A stretch of DNA of 64,000 nucleotides from contig NZ_CP059164.1 in NCBI RefSeq assembly GCF_013466985.1, positions 372,001 through 436,000 of the forward strand, read 5' to 3'. A program made the position numbers and the translations under genes. Positions 35,993-47,934 of the stretch are shown in pieces; positions within the stretch are counted from its first letter, which is position 1, and the number at the start of each line of letters is the position of its first letter. The notes under the pieces are model-generated. The model was not told the origin of the DNA, searched no databases, and saw only the letters and a list, made by a program, of their open reading frames with translations. This stretch comes from Nocardioides ungokensis. Lineage in GTDB: Bacteria > Actinomycetota > Actinomycetes > Propionibacteriales > Nocardioidaceae.

Positions 35993-36084
35993 GGCCAACC
36001 CCCCGTGTGGCGGCATCTTGCCCAACTCCCCCAGGGCCGGAAGGCAGCAAGGGTAAGCGAGCTCTGTCGGGTACGCGGGGGGCC
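35993..36084 (+). ncRNA. ffs: Signal recognition particle RNA, small bacterial type (4.5S-like)
   Basis: The terminal GGCC and following C-run pair with the G-run and GGCC at 36077-36084, giving one long hairpin. The conserved domain IV core is visible as CAGGGCCGGAAGGCAGCAAG with the GGAA tetraloop and the asymmetric AGCA side. It binds Ffh for co-translational targeting. Its place directly upstream of dnaX is a standard actinobacterial arrangement. A TTTGCTTT stretch follows as likely termination signal. Confidence 0.93.
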
Positions 36085-36142
36085 TTTGCTTTCCCGGGGC
36101 CGCGCGCTACCGGGTGTCGGTGGGGGTGGTTAGGGTTCTTGC

Positions 36143-38338
36143 GTGGAGTCACCCCTCGCGTTGTACCGCCGCTACCGGCCCGAGACATTTCGGGAGGTCA
36201 TCGGCCAGGACCACGTCACCGAGCCGCTGCGGGTCGCGCTGGCGAACAACCGGGTCAACCACGCCTATCTCTTCTCGGGCCCCCGGGGCTGCGGCAAGAC
36301 CACCTCGGCACGGATCCTCGCCCGGGCGCTGAACTGCGAGCAGGCGCCGGTGTCCGACCCCTGCGGGGAGTGCGACAGCTGTCGCGACCTGGCGCGCGGC
36401 GGCCCGGGCTCCATCGACGTGATCGAGATCGACGCCGCCTCGCACGGCGGCGTCGACGACGCGCGCGACCTGCGGGAGAAGGCCTTCTTCGCGCCCGTCC
36501 GCAGCCGCTACAAGGTCTACATCATCGACGAGGCCCACATGGTCACCACGCAGGGCTTCAACGCCCTGCTCAAGCTCGTCGAGGAGCCGCCGCCCCACCT
36601 GCGGTTCATCTTCGCCACCACCGAGCCGGACAAGGTGCTGCCGACGATCCGCTCGCGCACCCACCACTACCCGTTCCGGCTGATCCCGCCGCGGCTGCTC
36701 TCGTCGTACCTCTCCGAGCTGTGCGACAAGGAGGGCGTCTCGATCGAGCCGGCGGCCCTGCCGCTGGTGGTCCGCGCCGGTGCCGGGTCGGCCCGCGACA
36801 CGCTCTCGGTCCTCGACCAGCTCCTCGGCGGGGCCGGTCCCGAGGGCGTCACCCACGTCCTCGCCACCGGTCTGCTCGGCTACACCCCCGACACGCTGCT
36901 CGACGAGGTCGTAGACGCGTTCGCGGCGGGTGACGGCGCGGCCGTCTTCGGTGTCGTCGACAAGGTGATCGAGACCGGCCAGGACCCTCGTCGCTTCACC
37001 GAGGACCTGCTGCGGCGGCTGCGTGACCTGGTGATCGTGGCCGCCGTCCCCGACGCCCCGGCCACCGGGCTGATCGACGTCTCCGAGGACCAGGGGGAGC
37101 GCCTGGTGGCGCAGGCCGCGCGCTTCGGGGGTGCCGAGCTGAGCCGGGCCGCCGACCTGGTCGCCACCGGCCTGACCGAGATGCGGGGGGCGACCGCGCC
37201 GCGGCTGCTGCTGGAGCTGGTGTGCGCGAGGGTGCTCCTGCCCGGGGCCGACCACGCCACCGACGGCGTGCTGGCCCGCCTCGACCGTCTCGAGAAGCGG
37301 AACGCGATCACCGGCACCCCCTCTCCGGCGGCCGCGGCACCGGCGCCCTCGTTGCCGCCCGCGCAGGACCGCCCGGCCTCGGTGACCGTCAAGAGCGACC
37401 TCGTCGCGCCCACCAGCGCGCCCGCGTCCGGGCCCGCAGTGGTCCGGCCCGAGGCGACGCCGGCTGCACCGCCGGCCGCACCGCCGGACCCGGAGCGCGT
37501 CGCGGCGCCGGCGCAGGAGCCGGCCGCGCGCGCCGAGACGGCCCCCGTGACGCCGCCCACCGTGTTGGCCCCGGTGTCGGCCCCCGTGTCGACCCCCGCA
37601 CCCGAGTCGGCCGCGGCGGCTGCCGCACCGGAGTCGGGCGCCCTGACGCTGGTCGAGGTGCGCCGCCTGTGGCCCGACATCGTCGAGGCCACCAAGCTGC
37701 GCCGGCGCGTCACCTGGATGCACCTCACGCAGAACTGCCAGGTCATCTCGGTGGAGGGCAAGGTGCTGACCCTCGGCTTCTCCAACGCCGGTGCGCGCGA
37801 GTCCTTCGACAACGGAGGCAGCGCCGAGATCGTGCGCCAGGCCGCGATCGACGTCGTCGGCGCCGACTGGCGCGTCGTGACCATCGTCGACCCGGGAGCC
37901 AAGGCCGACCCCCACGCCCCGCGGGTGATCACCCCCAGCACGCCCGCCGCGCCGGACTCGCCGCCGGCGGGCCCTCAGGTGTCCGCGCCCGAGGCGCCGC
38001 CCGCCTGGGCAACCGAGCAGCCCGACGGTGCGCCGGAGCCGCCGCGTGACGAGATCCACGACGGTGGGAGCGGGGGCGCCGAGCCGGCGCCGGAGCAGGT
38101 CGCACCGCCGACGCGTGAGAAGGCCGGACCCGAGGCGATCGCCGCCGCCAAGGCTGCGATCCAGCAGACCCGCCAGACCGGTGGCGGCGAGCCGGCCAGC
38201 CGCTCCGACTCCCTGGCGGCCGCGGATGCCGACGCCCACCCCGACGACATCGACGCGGACAACCAGGGCCTCGCGGGGACCGAGCTGCTCGAGCGTGAGC
38301 TCGGCGCCCGGGTGATCGAGGAGATCCGGAACCAGTGA
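36143..38338 (+). CDS. dnaX: DNA polymerase III subunits gamma and tau
   Basis: This 731-residue clamp-loader ATPase has ALYRRYRPETFREVIGQDHV at the N-terminus, Walker A GPRGCGKTTSAR, the zinc-binding cysteines CxxCxxC in DPCGECDSC, Walker B VYIIDEAHM and sensor-1 FATTEPDKVLPTIRSR. A long Ala/Pro linker (about 400-500) leads to a tau-specific C-terminal domain (LRRRVTWMHLTQNCQVISVE). It starts with GTG 36143 downstream of the SRP RNA. It is first in a run with ybaB, recR and DUF5063. Confidence 0.95.
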   Translation: MESPLALYRRYRPETFREVIGQDHVTEPLRVALANNRVNHAYLFSGPRGCGKTTSARILARALNCEQAPVSDPCGECDSCRDLARGGPGSIDVIEIDAASHGGVDDARDLREKAFFAPVRSRYKVYIIDEAHMVTTQGFNALLKLVEEPPPHLRFIFATTEPDKVLPTIRSRTHHYPFRLIPPRLLSSYLSELCDKEGVSIEPAALPLVVRAGAGSARDTLSVLDQLLGGAGPEGVTHVLATGLLGYTPDTLLDEVVDAFAAGDGAAVFGVVDKVIETGQDPRRFTEDLLRRLRDLVIVAAVPDAPATGLIDVSEDQGERLVAQAARFGGAELSRAADLVATGLTEMRGATAPRLLLELVCARVLLPGADHATDGVLARLDRLEKRNAITGTPSPAAAAPAPSLPPAQDRPASVTVKSDLVAPTSAPASGPAVVRPEATPAAPPAAPPDPERVAAPAQEPAARAETAPVTPPTVLAPVSAPVSTPAPESAAAAAAPESGALTLVEVRRLWPDIVEATKLRRRVTWMHLTQNCQVISVEGKVLTLGFSNAGARESFDNGGSAEIVRQAAIDVVGADWRVVTIVDPGAKADPHAPRVITPSTPAAPDSPPAGPQVSAPEAPPAWATEQPDGAPEPPRDEIHDGGSGGAEPAPEQVAPPTREKAGPEAIAAAKAAIQQTRQTGGGEPASRSDSLAAADADAHPDDIDADNQGLAGTELLERELGARVIEEIRNQ

Positions 38339-38369
38339 GCATCCGACCAACCCGAGAGGTGACCGCACC

Positions 38370-38744
38370 ATGACCCAGAACCCCTTCGACGCGCTCGGCG
38401 GAGCCGGTGGCTTCGACATGAACGCGCTGCTCCAGCAGGCCCAGCAGATGCAGGAGCAGCTCCAGGAGGCCCAGGCCCGGCTCAGCGAGACGACCGTCGA
38501 CGGCACCGTCGCCGGTGGTGCGGTGACGGTCAAGGTCAACGGCGTCGGCGAGCTGGTCGGGGTCGAGATCAAGGCGGGCGGCTTCGACGGCAGCGACCCG
38601 GACGACCTCTCCGACCTCGGCGACATGATCGTGGCCGCCTACCGCGACGCCAAGGCCCAGGCCGACGCCCTCGCCAGCGAGACCCTGGGTCCGCTGGCCG
38701 GCGGCGGTGGCGGCGGCGGCCTGCCCGGTCAGCTCGGTTTCTAG
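38370..38744 (+). CDS. YbaB/EbfC-family nucleoid-associated protein
   Basis: The 124-residue DNA-binding protein has the helical [20 protein letters not shown], the beta-sheet [20 protein letters not shown] and a glycine-rich C-terminus. GAGAGGTGACC precedes the ATG. The dnaX-ybaB-recR order is conserved across bacteria. Confidence 0.93.
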   Translation: MTQNPFDALGGAGGFDMNALLQQAQQMQEQLQEAQARLSETTVDGTVAGGAVTVKVNGVGELVGVEIKAGGFDGSDPDDLSDLGDMIVAAYRDAKAQADALASETLGPLAGGGGGGGLPGQLGF

Positions 38745-38755
38745 GAAGGGCTGCG

Positions 38756-39352
38756 TTGTACGAAGGCGTCGTCCAGGACCTCATCGACGAGCTCGGCAAG
38801 CTGCCGGGCGTCGGTCCCAAGAGCGCGCAGCGGATCGCGTTCCACCTGCTCCAGGCCGAGCCGGCCGACGTGCGCCGTCTCGCCGACGTGCTCATCGAGG
38901 TCAAGGCCCGGGTGAAGTTCTGCAGCATCTGCTTCAACGTCTCCGAGGACGAGCAGTGCCGCATCTGCCGCGACCCGCGCCGCGACCCGTCGGTGCTCTG
39001 CGTCGTGGAGGAGTACAAGGACGTCGTGGCCATCGAGCGGACCCGTGAGTTCCGTGGCCGCTACCACGTCCTCGGCGGCGCGATCTCCCCGATCGACGGC
39101 ATCGGGCCCGACCAGCTGCGCATCCGCGAGCTGATGGTGCGGCTCGCTGACGGCACCATCACCGAGACCATCCTGGCCACCGATCCCAACCTCGAGGGCG
39201 AGGCGACCGCGACGTACCTCACGCGGATGCTGAAGCCTCTCGGCTTGCGCGTCACGCGTTTGGCGAGTGGACTGCCCGTAGGTGGTGACCTGGAGTATGC
39301 CGATGAGGTCACCCTCGGGCGCGCATTCGCAGGAAGGCGGAACGCTGAATGA
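38756..39352 (+). CDS. recR: Recombination mediator RecR
   Basis: This 198-residue protein acts with RecF/RecO in recombinational repair. It has an HhH motif ([20 protein letters not shown]), a four-cysteine zinc finger ([19 protein letters not shown]) and a Toprim domain ([15 protein letters not shown]). It starts at TTG 38756, with AGGAAGG upstream. The stop overlaps the DUF5063 start as ATGA. Confidence 0.95.
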   Translation: MYEGVVQDLIDELGKLPGVGPKSAQRIAFHLLQAEPADVRRLADVLIEVKARVKFCSICFNVSEDEQCRICRDPRRDPSVLCVVEEYKDVVAIERTREFRGRYHVLGGAISPIDGIGPDQLRIRELMVRLADGTITETILATDPNLEGEATATYLTRMLKPLGLRVTRLASGLPVGGDLEYADEVTLGRAFAGRRNAE

Positions 39353-39960
39353 CCGAGATCGCGGGTCTCGACGCCGAGACCGAGGACTTCGCGCAGCAGA
39401 TCGCCGACTCCGTGTCGAGCTTCCTGCTGGCGCTCAAGGCGATTGCCCGGGAGGCCGACGGCGGCCGCGCGGTGTCGCTGCTGCTGCTCGAGATCAGCCA
39501 GGTGCTCCTCGCCGGCGCCCGGCTGGGTGCCCAGCGGGACTTCACGCCCCGGGCGGAGTACCAGCCCGACGTGGGCCCGGAGCCCGACCTCGACCAGATG
39601 CGGCTGCGGCTGGCCGGGATCCTCGACAGCGTCGACACCTACAGCTTCGTCTTCGACCCCTACGTCCCCGAGGTGGTCGAGAGCCAGCTCTCCGACGACC
39701 TGACCAGCATCGCCACCGACCTCGAGAACGGCCTGCGCCACTACCGCAACGGCAACGTCGAGGAGGCCCTGTGGTGGTGGCAGTTCTCCTACGTCGCCTC
39801 GTGGGGCAACCTGGCCGGCGCCGCCCTCAACGCCCTGCTCTCGGTGGTGGCGCACGACCGGCTCGACGCCGAGATCGACGGCGAGGAGGAGCGGGTGGCC
39901 GCGGCCGACGAGATGCTCGACGCTGAGATGCTCGGCTCGCAGGACGCCGCACCCCGGTAG
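39349..39960 (+). CDS. DUF5063 domain-containing protein, 203 aa
   Basis: This is a helical cytoplasmic protein of the actinobacterial DUF5063 family, recognisable from [40 protein letters not shown] and the Trp-rich [20 protein letters not shown]. Function unknown. It is coupled to recR by a 4-base overlap. Confidence 0.85.
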   Translation: MTEIAGLDAETEDFAQQIADSVSSFLLALKAIAREADGGRAVSLLLLEISQVLLAGARLGAQRDFTPRAEYQPDVGPEPDLDQMRLRLAGILDSVDTYSFVFDPYVPEVVESQLSDDLTSIATDLENGLRHYRNGNVEEALWWWQFSYVASWGNLAGAALNALLSVVAHDRLDAEIDGEEERVAAADEMLDAEMLGSQDAAPR

Positions 39961-40053
39961 ACTCGGGGCCGGTCGCGGCGCAGCGCGGCGTTGCTCCGGC
40001 TCCGGCCGGCGCGGGCGGCCTGGAGATGCCAACCGACCCTCGAGGACTGTGCA

Positions 40054-42380
<2,327 letters not shown>

Positions 42381-42410
42381 CCGGCCGACGAACGCTCTCG
42401 TCGGCGTCGG

Positions 42411-43193
42411 TCAGCGCCCGGAGGGCTCCGTGAACGACGCCGTCAGCCGGTGCGCCAGTGCGAACGTGGCCGCCGCGATGGCGGGGATGACGATGATCAT
42501 CCACCAGTTGAAGAGCAGGTCGACCATGAGCAGGGCCAGGACGCCCATCAGGCCCACGGCCAGGAAGCTGGTGGCCGACGGGTCCGGCAGGCCCCACGCG
42601 CGCAGCAGGACGGCCCCGAGCAGCACCATGGCGACGACGATGCCGAGCAGCAGCAGGTAGCCCGGCCCGCCGCACGAGGACGTGCCACGGACGACCTCGC
42701 ACAGGTGCATGGAGGCCCAGACCAGGCCCACGGTGAAGACGCCCACCAGCACGCCGGTGATCATGGCTGCGGCCATCCCCCCGATCGCGGGCAGCGACCA
42801 CTGGCGGCGCACCCGGGCCGGCTTGGTCGGCTGCTCCTGCGCAGCGGGTTCGGCGGTCTCGACCACGGGCGCCGCGGCCGGTGGGGTCGGTGGCGCCAGC
42901 GGGGTCGGGGCGACCTCGTCGGCGAACAGCGGGGGAGCATCCGGCGACGGCACCGGTTCGGCGGTCGCCGGCGGCGGCGTGAGGGCGGTCGGCGTCTCGT
43001 CGGCAGGCACCGAGGGCACCGGCTCGGTCGGCGTCGGCTCCACCGCCGCCGGCTCCGGCACCGGGGCGGGAGCGTCGGGGGCCTGGGCGTCGGGGGCCGG
43101 GGCCTCCTCGGCGGCGCGCTTCCGCTTGCGTCCGAAGCGCAGCGAGGGCAGCTCCAGCGACGGCTTGTCGTTCCCGCGGTCCTCATCAACCAT
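42411..43193 (-). CDS. Proline/alanine-rich membrane protein, 260 aa (hypothetical)
   Basis: The first 125 residues are disordered (Pro/Ala/Glu-rich, after a basic FGRKRKRAAEE), followed by about four transmembrane segments (AIGGMAAAMITGVLVGVFTV, YLLLLGIVVAMVLLGAVLL, SFLAVGLMGVLALLMVDLLF, MIIVIPAIAAATFALAH). A pair of cysteines (HLCEVVRGTSSCGG) lies in the first loop. No family assigned. It converges on asd. Confidence 0.75.
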   Translation of the reverse strand: MVDEDRGNDKPSLELPSLRFGRKRKRAAEEAPAPDAQAPDAPAPVPEPAAVEPTPTEPVPSVPADETPTALTPPPATAEPVPSPDAPPLFADEVAPTPLAPPTPPAAAPVVETAEPAAQEQPTKPARVRRQWSLPAIGGMAAAMITGVLVGVFTVGLVWASMHLCEVVRGTSSCGGPGYLLLLGIVVAMVLLGAVLLRAWGLPDPSATSFLAVGLMGVLALLMVDLLFNWWMIIVIPAIAAATFALAHRLTASFTEPSGR

Positions 43194-43277
43194 GCCGGGC
43201 AGTGTGCCAGAACCGATGCCCGGGTCGTCCCCCGCTCCACCCCATCTGGGTCATGCCGTCAACGAGCCGCCAACGAC

Positions 43278-43311
43278 AGGACCCCGACCCGCGGCGGCGG
43301 ATCGGGGTCCT
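43278..43311 (-). terminator. Terminator hairpin after tRNA-Pro
   Basis: aggaccccga (43278-43287) pairs exactly with tcggggtcct (43302-43311), with a 14-nt loop, beginning 5 bases downstream of the tRNA-Pro CCA end on the minus strand. Confidence 0.75.
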
Positions 43312-43315
43312 GGTG

Positions 43316-43392
43316 TGGTCGGGCTGACAGGATTTGAACCTGCGGCCTCCTCGTCCCGAACGAGGCGCGCTACCAAGCTGCGCCACAGCCCG
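43316..43392 (-). tRNA. tRNA-Pro(CGG), CCA encoded
   Basis: On the minus strand CGGGCTG (43392-43386) pairs with CAGCCCG (43326-43320), the discriminator is A and CCA occupies 43318-43316. The anticodon stem CCTCG/CGAGG holds loop TTCGGGA with anticodon CGG, reading CCG proline. The T loop is TTCAAAT. Confidence 0.97.
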
Positions 43393-43494
43393 ATTGCGGG
43401 TCTGACCAACCGGTCCGGCCCGCAAGCACGGCGAGCATACCCGAGCCCCGGCGGCCCGCTGTAATCGGCCCGGGTGGTGGTCGGAGGGGTGCTC

Positions 43495-44444
43495 TCAGCA
43501 GGCCGGCGTGAGCGTCATCAGGGTCGCCTCGGGGCGGCAGGCGACCCGGACCCGGGTGTACGGACTGGTCCCGAGACCGGCCGACACGTGCAGCCACGAC
43601 GAGCCCGGGTCGCCCGGCCGGGAGGCCGCGGGATGGCGGTGCAGCCCCTTCGCGCGGGCCGGCTCGAGGTCGCAGTTGGTGGTCAGCGCCCCACGCCCGG
43701 GCAGGCACACCTGACCGCCGTGGGTGTGCCCGGCGATGATCGCGTCGTAGCCGTCGGCAGCGAACTGGTCCAGGACCCGCAGGTACGGCGCGTGCGCGAC
43801 CCCGAGACGGACGTCGGCCCCCGCGTCGGCCGGGCCCGCGACGTCGCTCAGGCGGTCGTACTCCAGGTGCGGGTCGTCCACGCCGGCGAAGGCGATGCTG
43901 GTCCCGTTGACCTCGAGCCGTTCGCGCGTGTTCGTCAGCTCGACCCAGCCGGCGTCGGTGAACGCCCGCCCGAGGTCACGCCAGGGCAGCTGGGGGTGTG
44001 GATGTTGCGCTGCCCGTCGTCGGGGAGCACGTAGCGCAGCGGGTTGCGCAGCGTGGGGGAGTAGTAGTCGTTGGACCCGAAGACGAACACCCCGGGGACG
44101 TCGAGCAGCGACCCCAGGCAGTCGCGCACGATGGGCACCGAGTCGCGGTGGGCCAGGTTGTCGCCGGTGTTGACCACCAGGTCCGGCCGCAGGTCGGCGA
44201 GGCCGCGCAGCCACTCCTGCTTGCGGGTCTGGCCCGGGGTCATGTGCACGTCGCTGAGGTGCAGCACCCGGAGCGGCCTGCGCCCTCGGGGCAGGATCGG
44301 CACGGTGACGCGGCGCAGGGTGTACTGCCGTGCCTCCCACGCGGCGTACGCCGCGAGGCCGGCCCCTGCCACGGCTCCGGTGCCCACGAGGGCAGCCAGC
44401 GGATGCCAGGCCTTTGCCGGGGGAGCCTGTGCGGGGGGAGTCAT
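43495..44444 (-). CDS. Membrane-anchored metallophosphoesterase (frameshifted)
   Basis: A calcineurin-like phosphoesterase of about 316 residues after correction. It has an N-terminal hydrophobic anchor (LAALVGTGAVAGAGLAAYAA), the metal motifs HLSDVHMTPGQ, VVNTGDNLAH and GSNDYYSP in the first frame, and IIAGHTHGGQVCLPG in the second. The break is one base short in the G5 run at 43992-43996 (six expected), after which QLPWRDLGRAFTDAGW continues. It corresponds in position and type to M. tuberculosis Rv3683, next to ponA2. It is divergent from yqeY. Confidence 0.82.
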
Positions 44445-44470
44445 GGCGCAAGGCTGCCACAATGGCGGAC

Positions 44471-44929
44471 ATGAGCACCCTCAAGGACCGTCTGCGCACC
44501 GACCTCACCTCCGCCATGAAGGCCCGCGACGAGGTGCGCTCCTCCACGCTGCGGATGGTCCTCACCGCGATCACCAACGCCGAGGTGGCCGGCAAGCAGC
44601 AGCGCGAGCTGAGCGACGACGACATCGTCGGGGTGCTCTCGACCGAGGCCAAGAAGCGTCGGGAGGCCGCGACCGCCTTCGAGGACGGCGGCCGGGCCGA
44701 GATGGCGGCCAAGGAGAAGGCCGAGGCCGCCGTCATCGCCGACTACCTGCCGGAGCAGCTGACCGCCGAGGAGATCGCCGGGCTCGTCACCGCCGCGGTC
44801 GAGCAGGTCGGCGCCGCGGGCGAGGGCATGAAGGCCATGGGGCGTGTCATGGGCGTGGTGCAGCCGCAGGTGAAGGGCCGCGCCGACGGTGGCGCCGTCG
44901 CCGCGGAGGTACGCCGCCAGCTGGCGTGA
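44471..44929 (+). CDS. GatB/YqeY domain-containing protein
   Basis: The 152-residue YqeY-family protein is recognised by LKDRLRTDLTSAMKARDEVR, STLRMVLTAITNAEVAGKQ and the C-terminal GMKAMGRVMGVVQPQVKGRA. The domain also occurs in GatB amidotransferase, where it contacts tRNA; stand-alone function is not established. ATG 44471 gives the usual N-terminus; ATG 44462 would add three residues. Confidence 0.9.
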   Translation: MSTLKDRLRTDLTSAMKARDEVRSSTLRMVLTAITNAEVAGKQQRELSDDDIVGVLSTEAKKRREAATAFEDGGRAEMAAKEKAEAAVIADYLPEQLTAEEIAGLVTAAVEQVGAAGEGMKAMGRVMGVVQPQVKGRADGGAVAAEVRRQLA

Positions 44930-44944
44930 CGCCTCAGGCGTCCT

Positions 44945-44980
44945 GACCGCGGCCGGCCCGGATCCGGGCCGGCCGCGGTC
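44945..44980. terminator. 36-bp perfect palindrome, bidirectional terminator
   Basis: The 36 bases from 44945 to 44980 read identically on both strands (arms begin gaccgcggccggcccg, centre ggatcc). It lies between the convergent yqeY and ponA2 stops, where a two-way terminator is expected. No T-run flanks it. Confidence 0.75.
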
Positions 44981-44990
44981 GGCGCATCAG

Positions 44991-47410
44991 TCAGTGCCCG
45001 CCGCCGGGGCCACCACCACCGGGGCCGCCGCCACCTGGGCCGCCACCCGGCTTGCCGCCGCCACCGGTGTTGCCGCCGCCGCCGTTGTTGCCGCCGCCGC
45101 CGTGGTGCTGCGGCGGGACGTAGACGTGTCCGGTGGACTGGTAGATCGTGATCGTGGTGCCGCTGCCGGACTGGCTGCCCGCCGCGGGTGAGGTGTAGGC
45201 GACCGAGTCCAGCGCGTTGGGCGAGTCGCGGTAGCCGCCGAGGACCGGGCTGAAGCCCGCGGCCCGCAGCACCTGCTGCGCCTGGGTGACGTTCATGCCG
45301 CCGGTGTCGGGCACCGTGGTCAGCACGCCGGCGACGTCGGAGGCCGACGGCCTGGTGAAGTCGGTGTCCGGCAGCCACTGCTGGATCACCTTCATCGCGT
45401 CGCCCCACATCGGGCCCGCCGTGGTCGAGCCGTGCGCCGAGGCGACGTACGTGCCGTGCAGCGTCTGGCCGTTCAGCGAGACCCAGTGGCCGAGGCTGTT
45501 GGCGCCCGCGATCATCGAGGCGGTGGTGAGGTTGGGGGTGTAGCCCACGAACCACACGGCCATGTTGTCGTTGATGGTGCCGGTCTTGCCGGCCGACGGC
45601 TGGTTGAGCGAGATGCCCGCGTCGTAGCCGAAGCCGCCGGGCTCCTGGACACCGCGCAGCACGTCGTTCACCGCGTCGGCGACCGGTGCGGGGATGACCT
45701 GCTGGCACTGCGAGGGGTACTGCTTGAGCGTGTTGCCGTTGGAGTCCAGGATCTCGCTGACCGGGCGGGCGTCGCAGTGCAGGCCGCGGCCGGCGAACGT
45801 GGCGTAGGCCTCGGCCATCTCCAGCGGGCTGGTGCTCGGCACGCCCAGGGTGAACGACGGGACCCGCTCGTGGGCCGGGTCGTCGAGCTCGACGCCCATG
45901 GCCTTGGCCAGCCGGTAGGGCTCGCAGAGCCCGGTGCGCTGCTCGAGCTGGGCGTAGAAGGTGTTCACCGAGAGCTGCGTGCCGGTGTAGAGGTTGAACG
46001 TGCCGCTGTCGGTGGAGTTGTGGGCGGGCCAGATCTGCGTGCTCGGGTAGTGGCCCTGGCAGTCGGGGAAGGAGCCCTCGTTGAGGTACACCGTGGGCGG
46101 GGCGTTGATCGTGGTGCTCAGCGGGATGTGCTTCTCGATCGCCGCGGCGAGCACGAACGCCTTGAAGGTCGAGCCGGCCTGGAACCCTGCCGAGTGGCCG
46201 TACTGCTGCGGCACGACGTAGTTCAGGTAGGTCTCGCCGCGCGCCTTGTCGCTGCCCATCGGCCGCGACTGGGCGATGGCCTTCACGTCACCGGTGCGCG
46301 GCTCGATCATGGCCAGCGCGCCGATCGCCTGGTTGGTGGGGTCGACGTGGTTGCGGACGGAGTTGTCGGCCGCCGCCTGGTCGCGCAGGTCGAGGGTCGT
46401 GCGGATGGTGAGGCCGCCGGCGTACAGCAGCTTCTTGCGCTCCTCCGGCGTCTTGCCGAGAGCGGGGTCCCTCATCAGGGTGGAGATGGCGTAGGAGCAG
46501 AAGAACGGCGCCCGCGAGTCGACGCAGCCGTTGCTGGACGGGATCGGGTGGAGCCCGAGCGGCTCCTTCTTGATCTTGTCGGCCTTGACCGGGTTGATGA
46601 CGTTCAGCTCCGCCATCCGGTCCAGGACGGTGTTGCGGCGCTCGATCGACCGCTCCGGGTCGTTCGTCGGGTCGTAGCCGGTGGGGTTCTTGACCAGGCC
46701 CGCGAGCGTCGCCGACTCGCGCAGGTCGAGGTCCTTGGCGTTCTTGTTGAAGTAGTGCCGGGCCGCGGACTGGATGCCGTAGGCGCCGTCGCCGAAGTAG
46801 GCGATGTTGAGGTAGCGCTCGAGGATCCAGTCCTTGGAGTAGTTCTGCTCGAAGGCGATGGCGTAGCGCAGCTCGCGCAGCTTGCGGGCGTAGGTGTCGG
46901 CCGTGGCCGCCCGCTGCTGCGCCTTGGTCTTGGCCTGGCTCAGCAGGGTCAGCTTGACCATCTGCTGGGTGATCGAGGAGCCACCCTGGGACACGCCGCC
47001 GCTGGCCTGGTTGGTGACCAGTGCCCGCAGCGTGCCCTTCAGGTCGAGGGCGCCGTGCTGGTAGAAGCGGTAGTCCTCGATCGCGACGATGGCCTTGACC
47101 ATCGTGCGGGAGACCTGGCTCAGCGGCACGCTGACACGGTTCTCGTCGACAGGGTCGCGATGGTGTTGCCGCGGCTGTCGACGATCGTGGTCTTCTCTGG
47201 CAGTGCCTCGGTCTTGAGGGCCTCCGGGAGGCTGTCCATCGTCTTCGCGACATCGCGTGCGCCGAGGCCGAGGACACCGGCGAAGGGGATGGCCAGACCG
47301 GCGACCACGACGCCCATGACGACAGCGACCGCGAGCATCACACCGAGGTGGGAGGCCACGCGGCCGGCCGAGAGACGTTCGCCGGGCGGGGTGGACCGAG
47401 GGCTGGACAT
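44991..47410 (-). CDS. ponA2: Class A penicillin-binding protein with PASTA domain (PonA2-like; frameshifted)
   Basis: This bifunctional peptidoglycan synthase is about 806 residues after correction. One transmembrane helix (LGVMLAVAVVMGVVVAGLAI) is followed by a GT51 glycosyltransferase (AIEDYRFYQHGALDLKGTLR, GGSSITQQMVKL). The transpeptidase domain has AGSTFKAF and SAGKTGTINDNMAVWF; a PASTA domain (GMNVTQAQQVLRAAGFSPV) and a Gly-rich tail end the protein. One base is missing at about 47146-47151 (ACC CTG T-CG ACG, expected a codon before GAC GAG AAC). PASTA plus the adjacent whiB4 match M. tuberculosis PonA2 (Rv3682). Confidence 0.9.
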
Positions 47411-47565
47411 GGGCCCAGAGTACGGGAGGGGCCGACCCCCAACCCATTCATGACCCGAAGTAACTAGTCACTTCGGACTAGGACATTTGGGTAGAAGGGG
47501 TCTGCCGCAACACTCGCGAAGTCCTTAACTTTCATACCCTGAGGGGACTTACCCGGGTAGACGTC

Positions 47566-47904
47566 ATGGGGACGCCGCCTATCTCGGACGATGTGGGGAC
47601 ATCAACTATGTGGGTTGAAGACTGGACTTCAGCGGCCGCTTGCCGTCAGGCACAGCCGGACCAGCTGTTCGTGCGCGGTGCTGAGCAGAACAAGGCCAAG
47701 CAGCTGTGCGCCGGTTGCCCGGTGCGCACCGAGTGCCTCGCCGAGGCGCTCGACAACCAGATCGAGTGGGGCGTCTGGGGCGGCATGACCGAGCGGGAGC
47801 GCCGCGCGCTGCTCCGCCGCCGGCCGACCGCCTCCTGGCGCGCCGTGCTCGAGGCGGCACGCGACCAGGGTGCCAACCCGGTCAAGGTCACGGCGGACGT
47901 CTGA
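47566..47904 (+). CDS. whiB4: WhiB-family iron-sulfur regulator (WhiB4-like)
   Basis: The 112-residue [4Fe-4S] redox-responsive DNA-binding protein has cysteines C26, C48, C51 and C57 (CRQAQPDQLFVRGAEQ, then CAGCPVRTEC), the turn GVWGGMTERERRALL, and a basic C-terminus. The DQLFVRGAEQNKA pattern and the neighbouring ponA2 and two ArsA ATPases point to WhiB4. ATG 47566 or 47608 could be used. It is divergent from ponA2 (155-base gap likely holding both promoters). Confidence 0.9.
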   Translation: MGTPPISDDVGTSTMWVEDWTSAAACRQAQPDQLFVRGAEQNKAKQLCAGCPVRTECLAEALDNQIEWGVWGGMTERERRALLRRRPTASWRAVLEAARDQGANPVKVTADV

Positions 47905-47934
47905 CGACCCGGCGCCGCGTCCGCTGAGGGATCC

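Noticed and set aside
36149..38626. An 825-codon minus-strand open frame opposite dnaX
   Set aside because: The plus strand encodes a clear DnaX; the opposite frame is compositionally a shadow.
39961..40053. A lysine riboswitch or leader before lysC
   Set aside because: The gap is only 93 bases, with no lysine-box-like structure that I can recognise.
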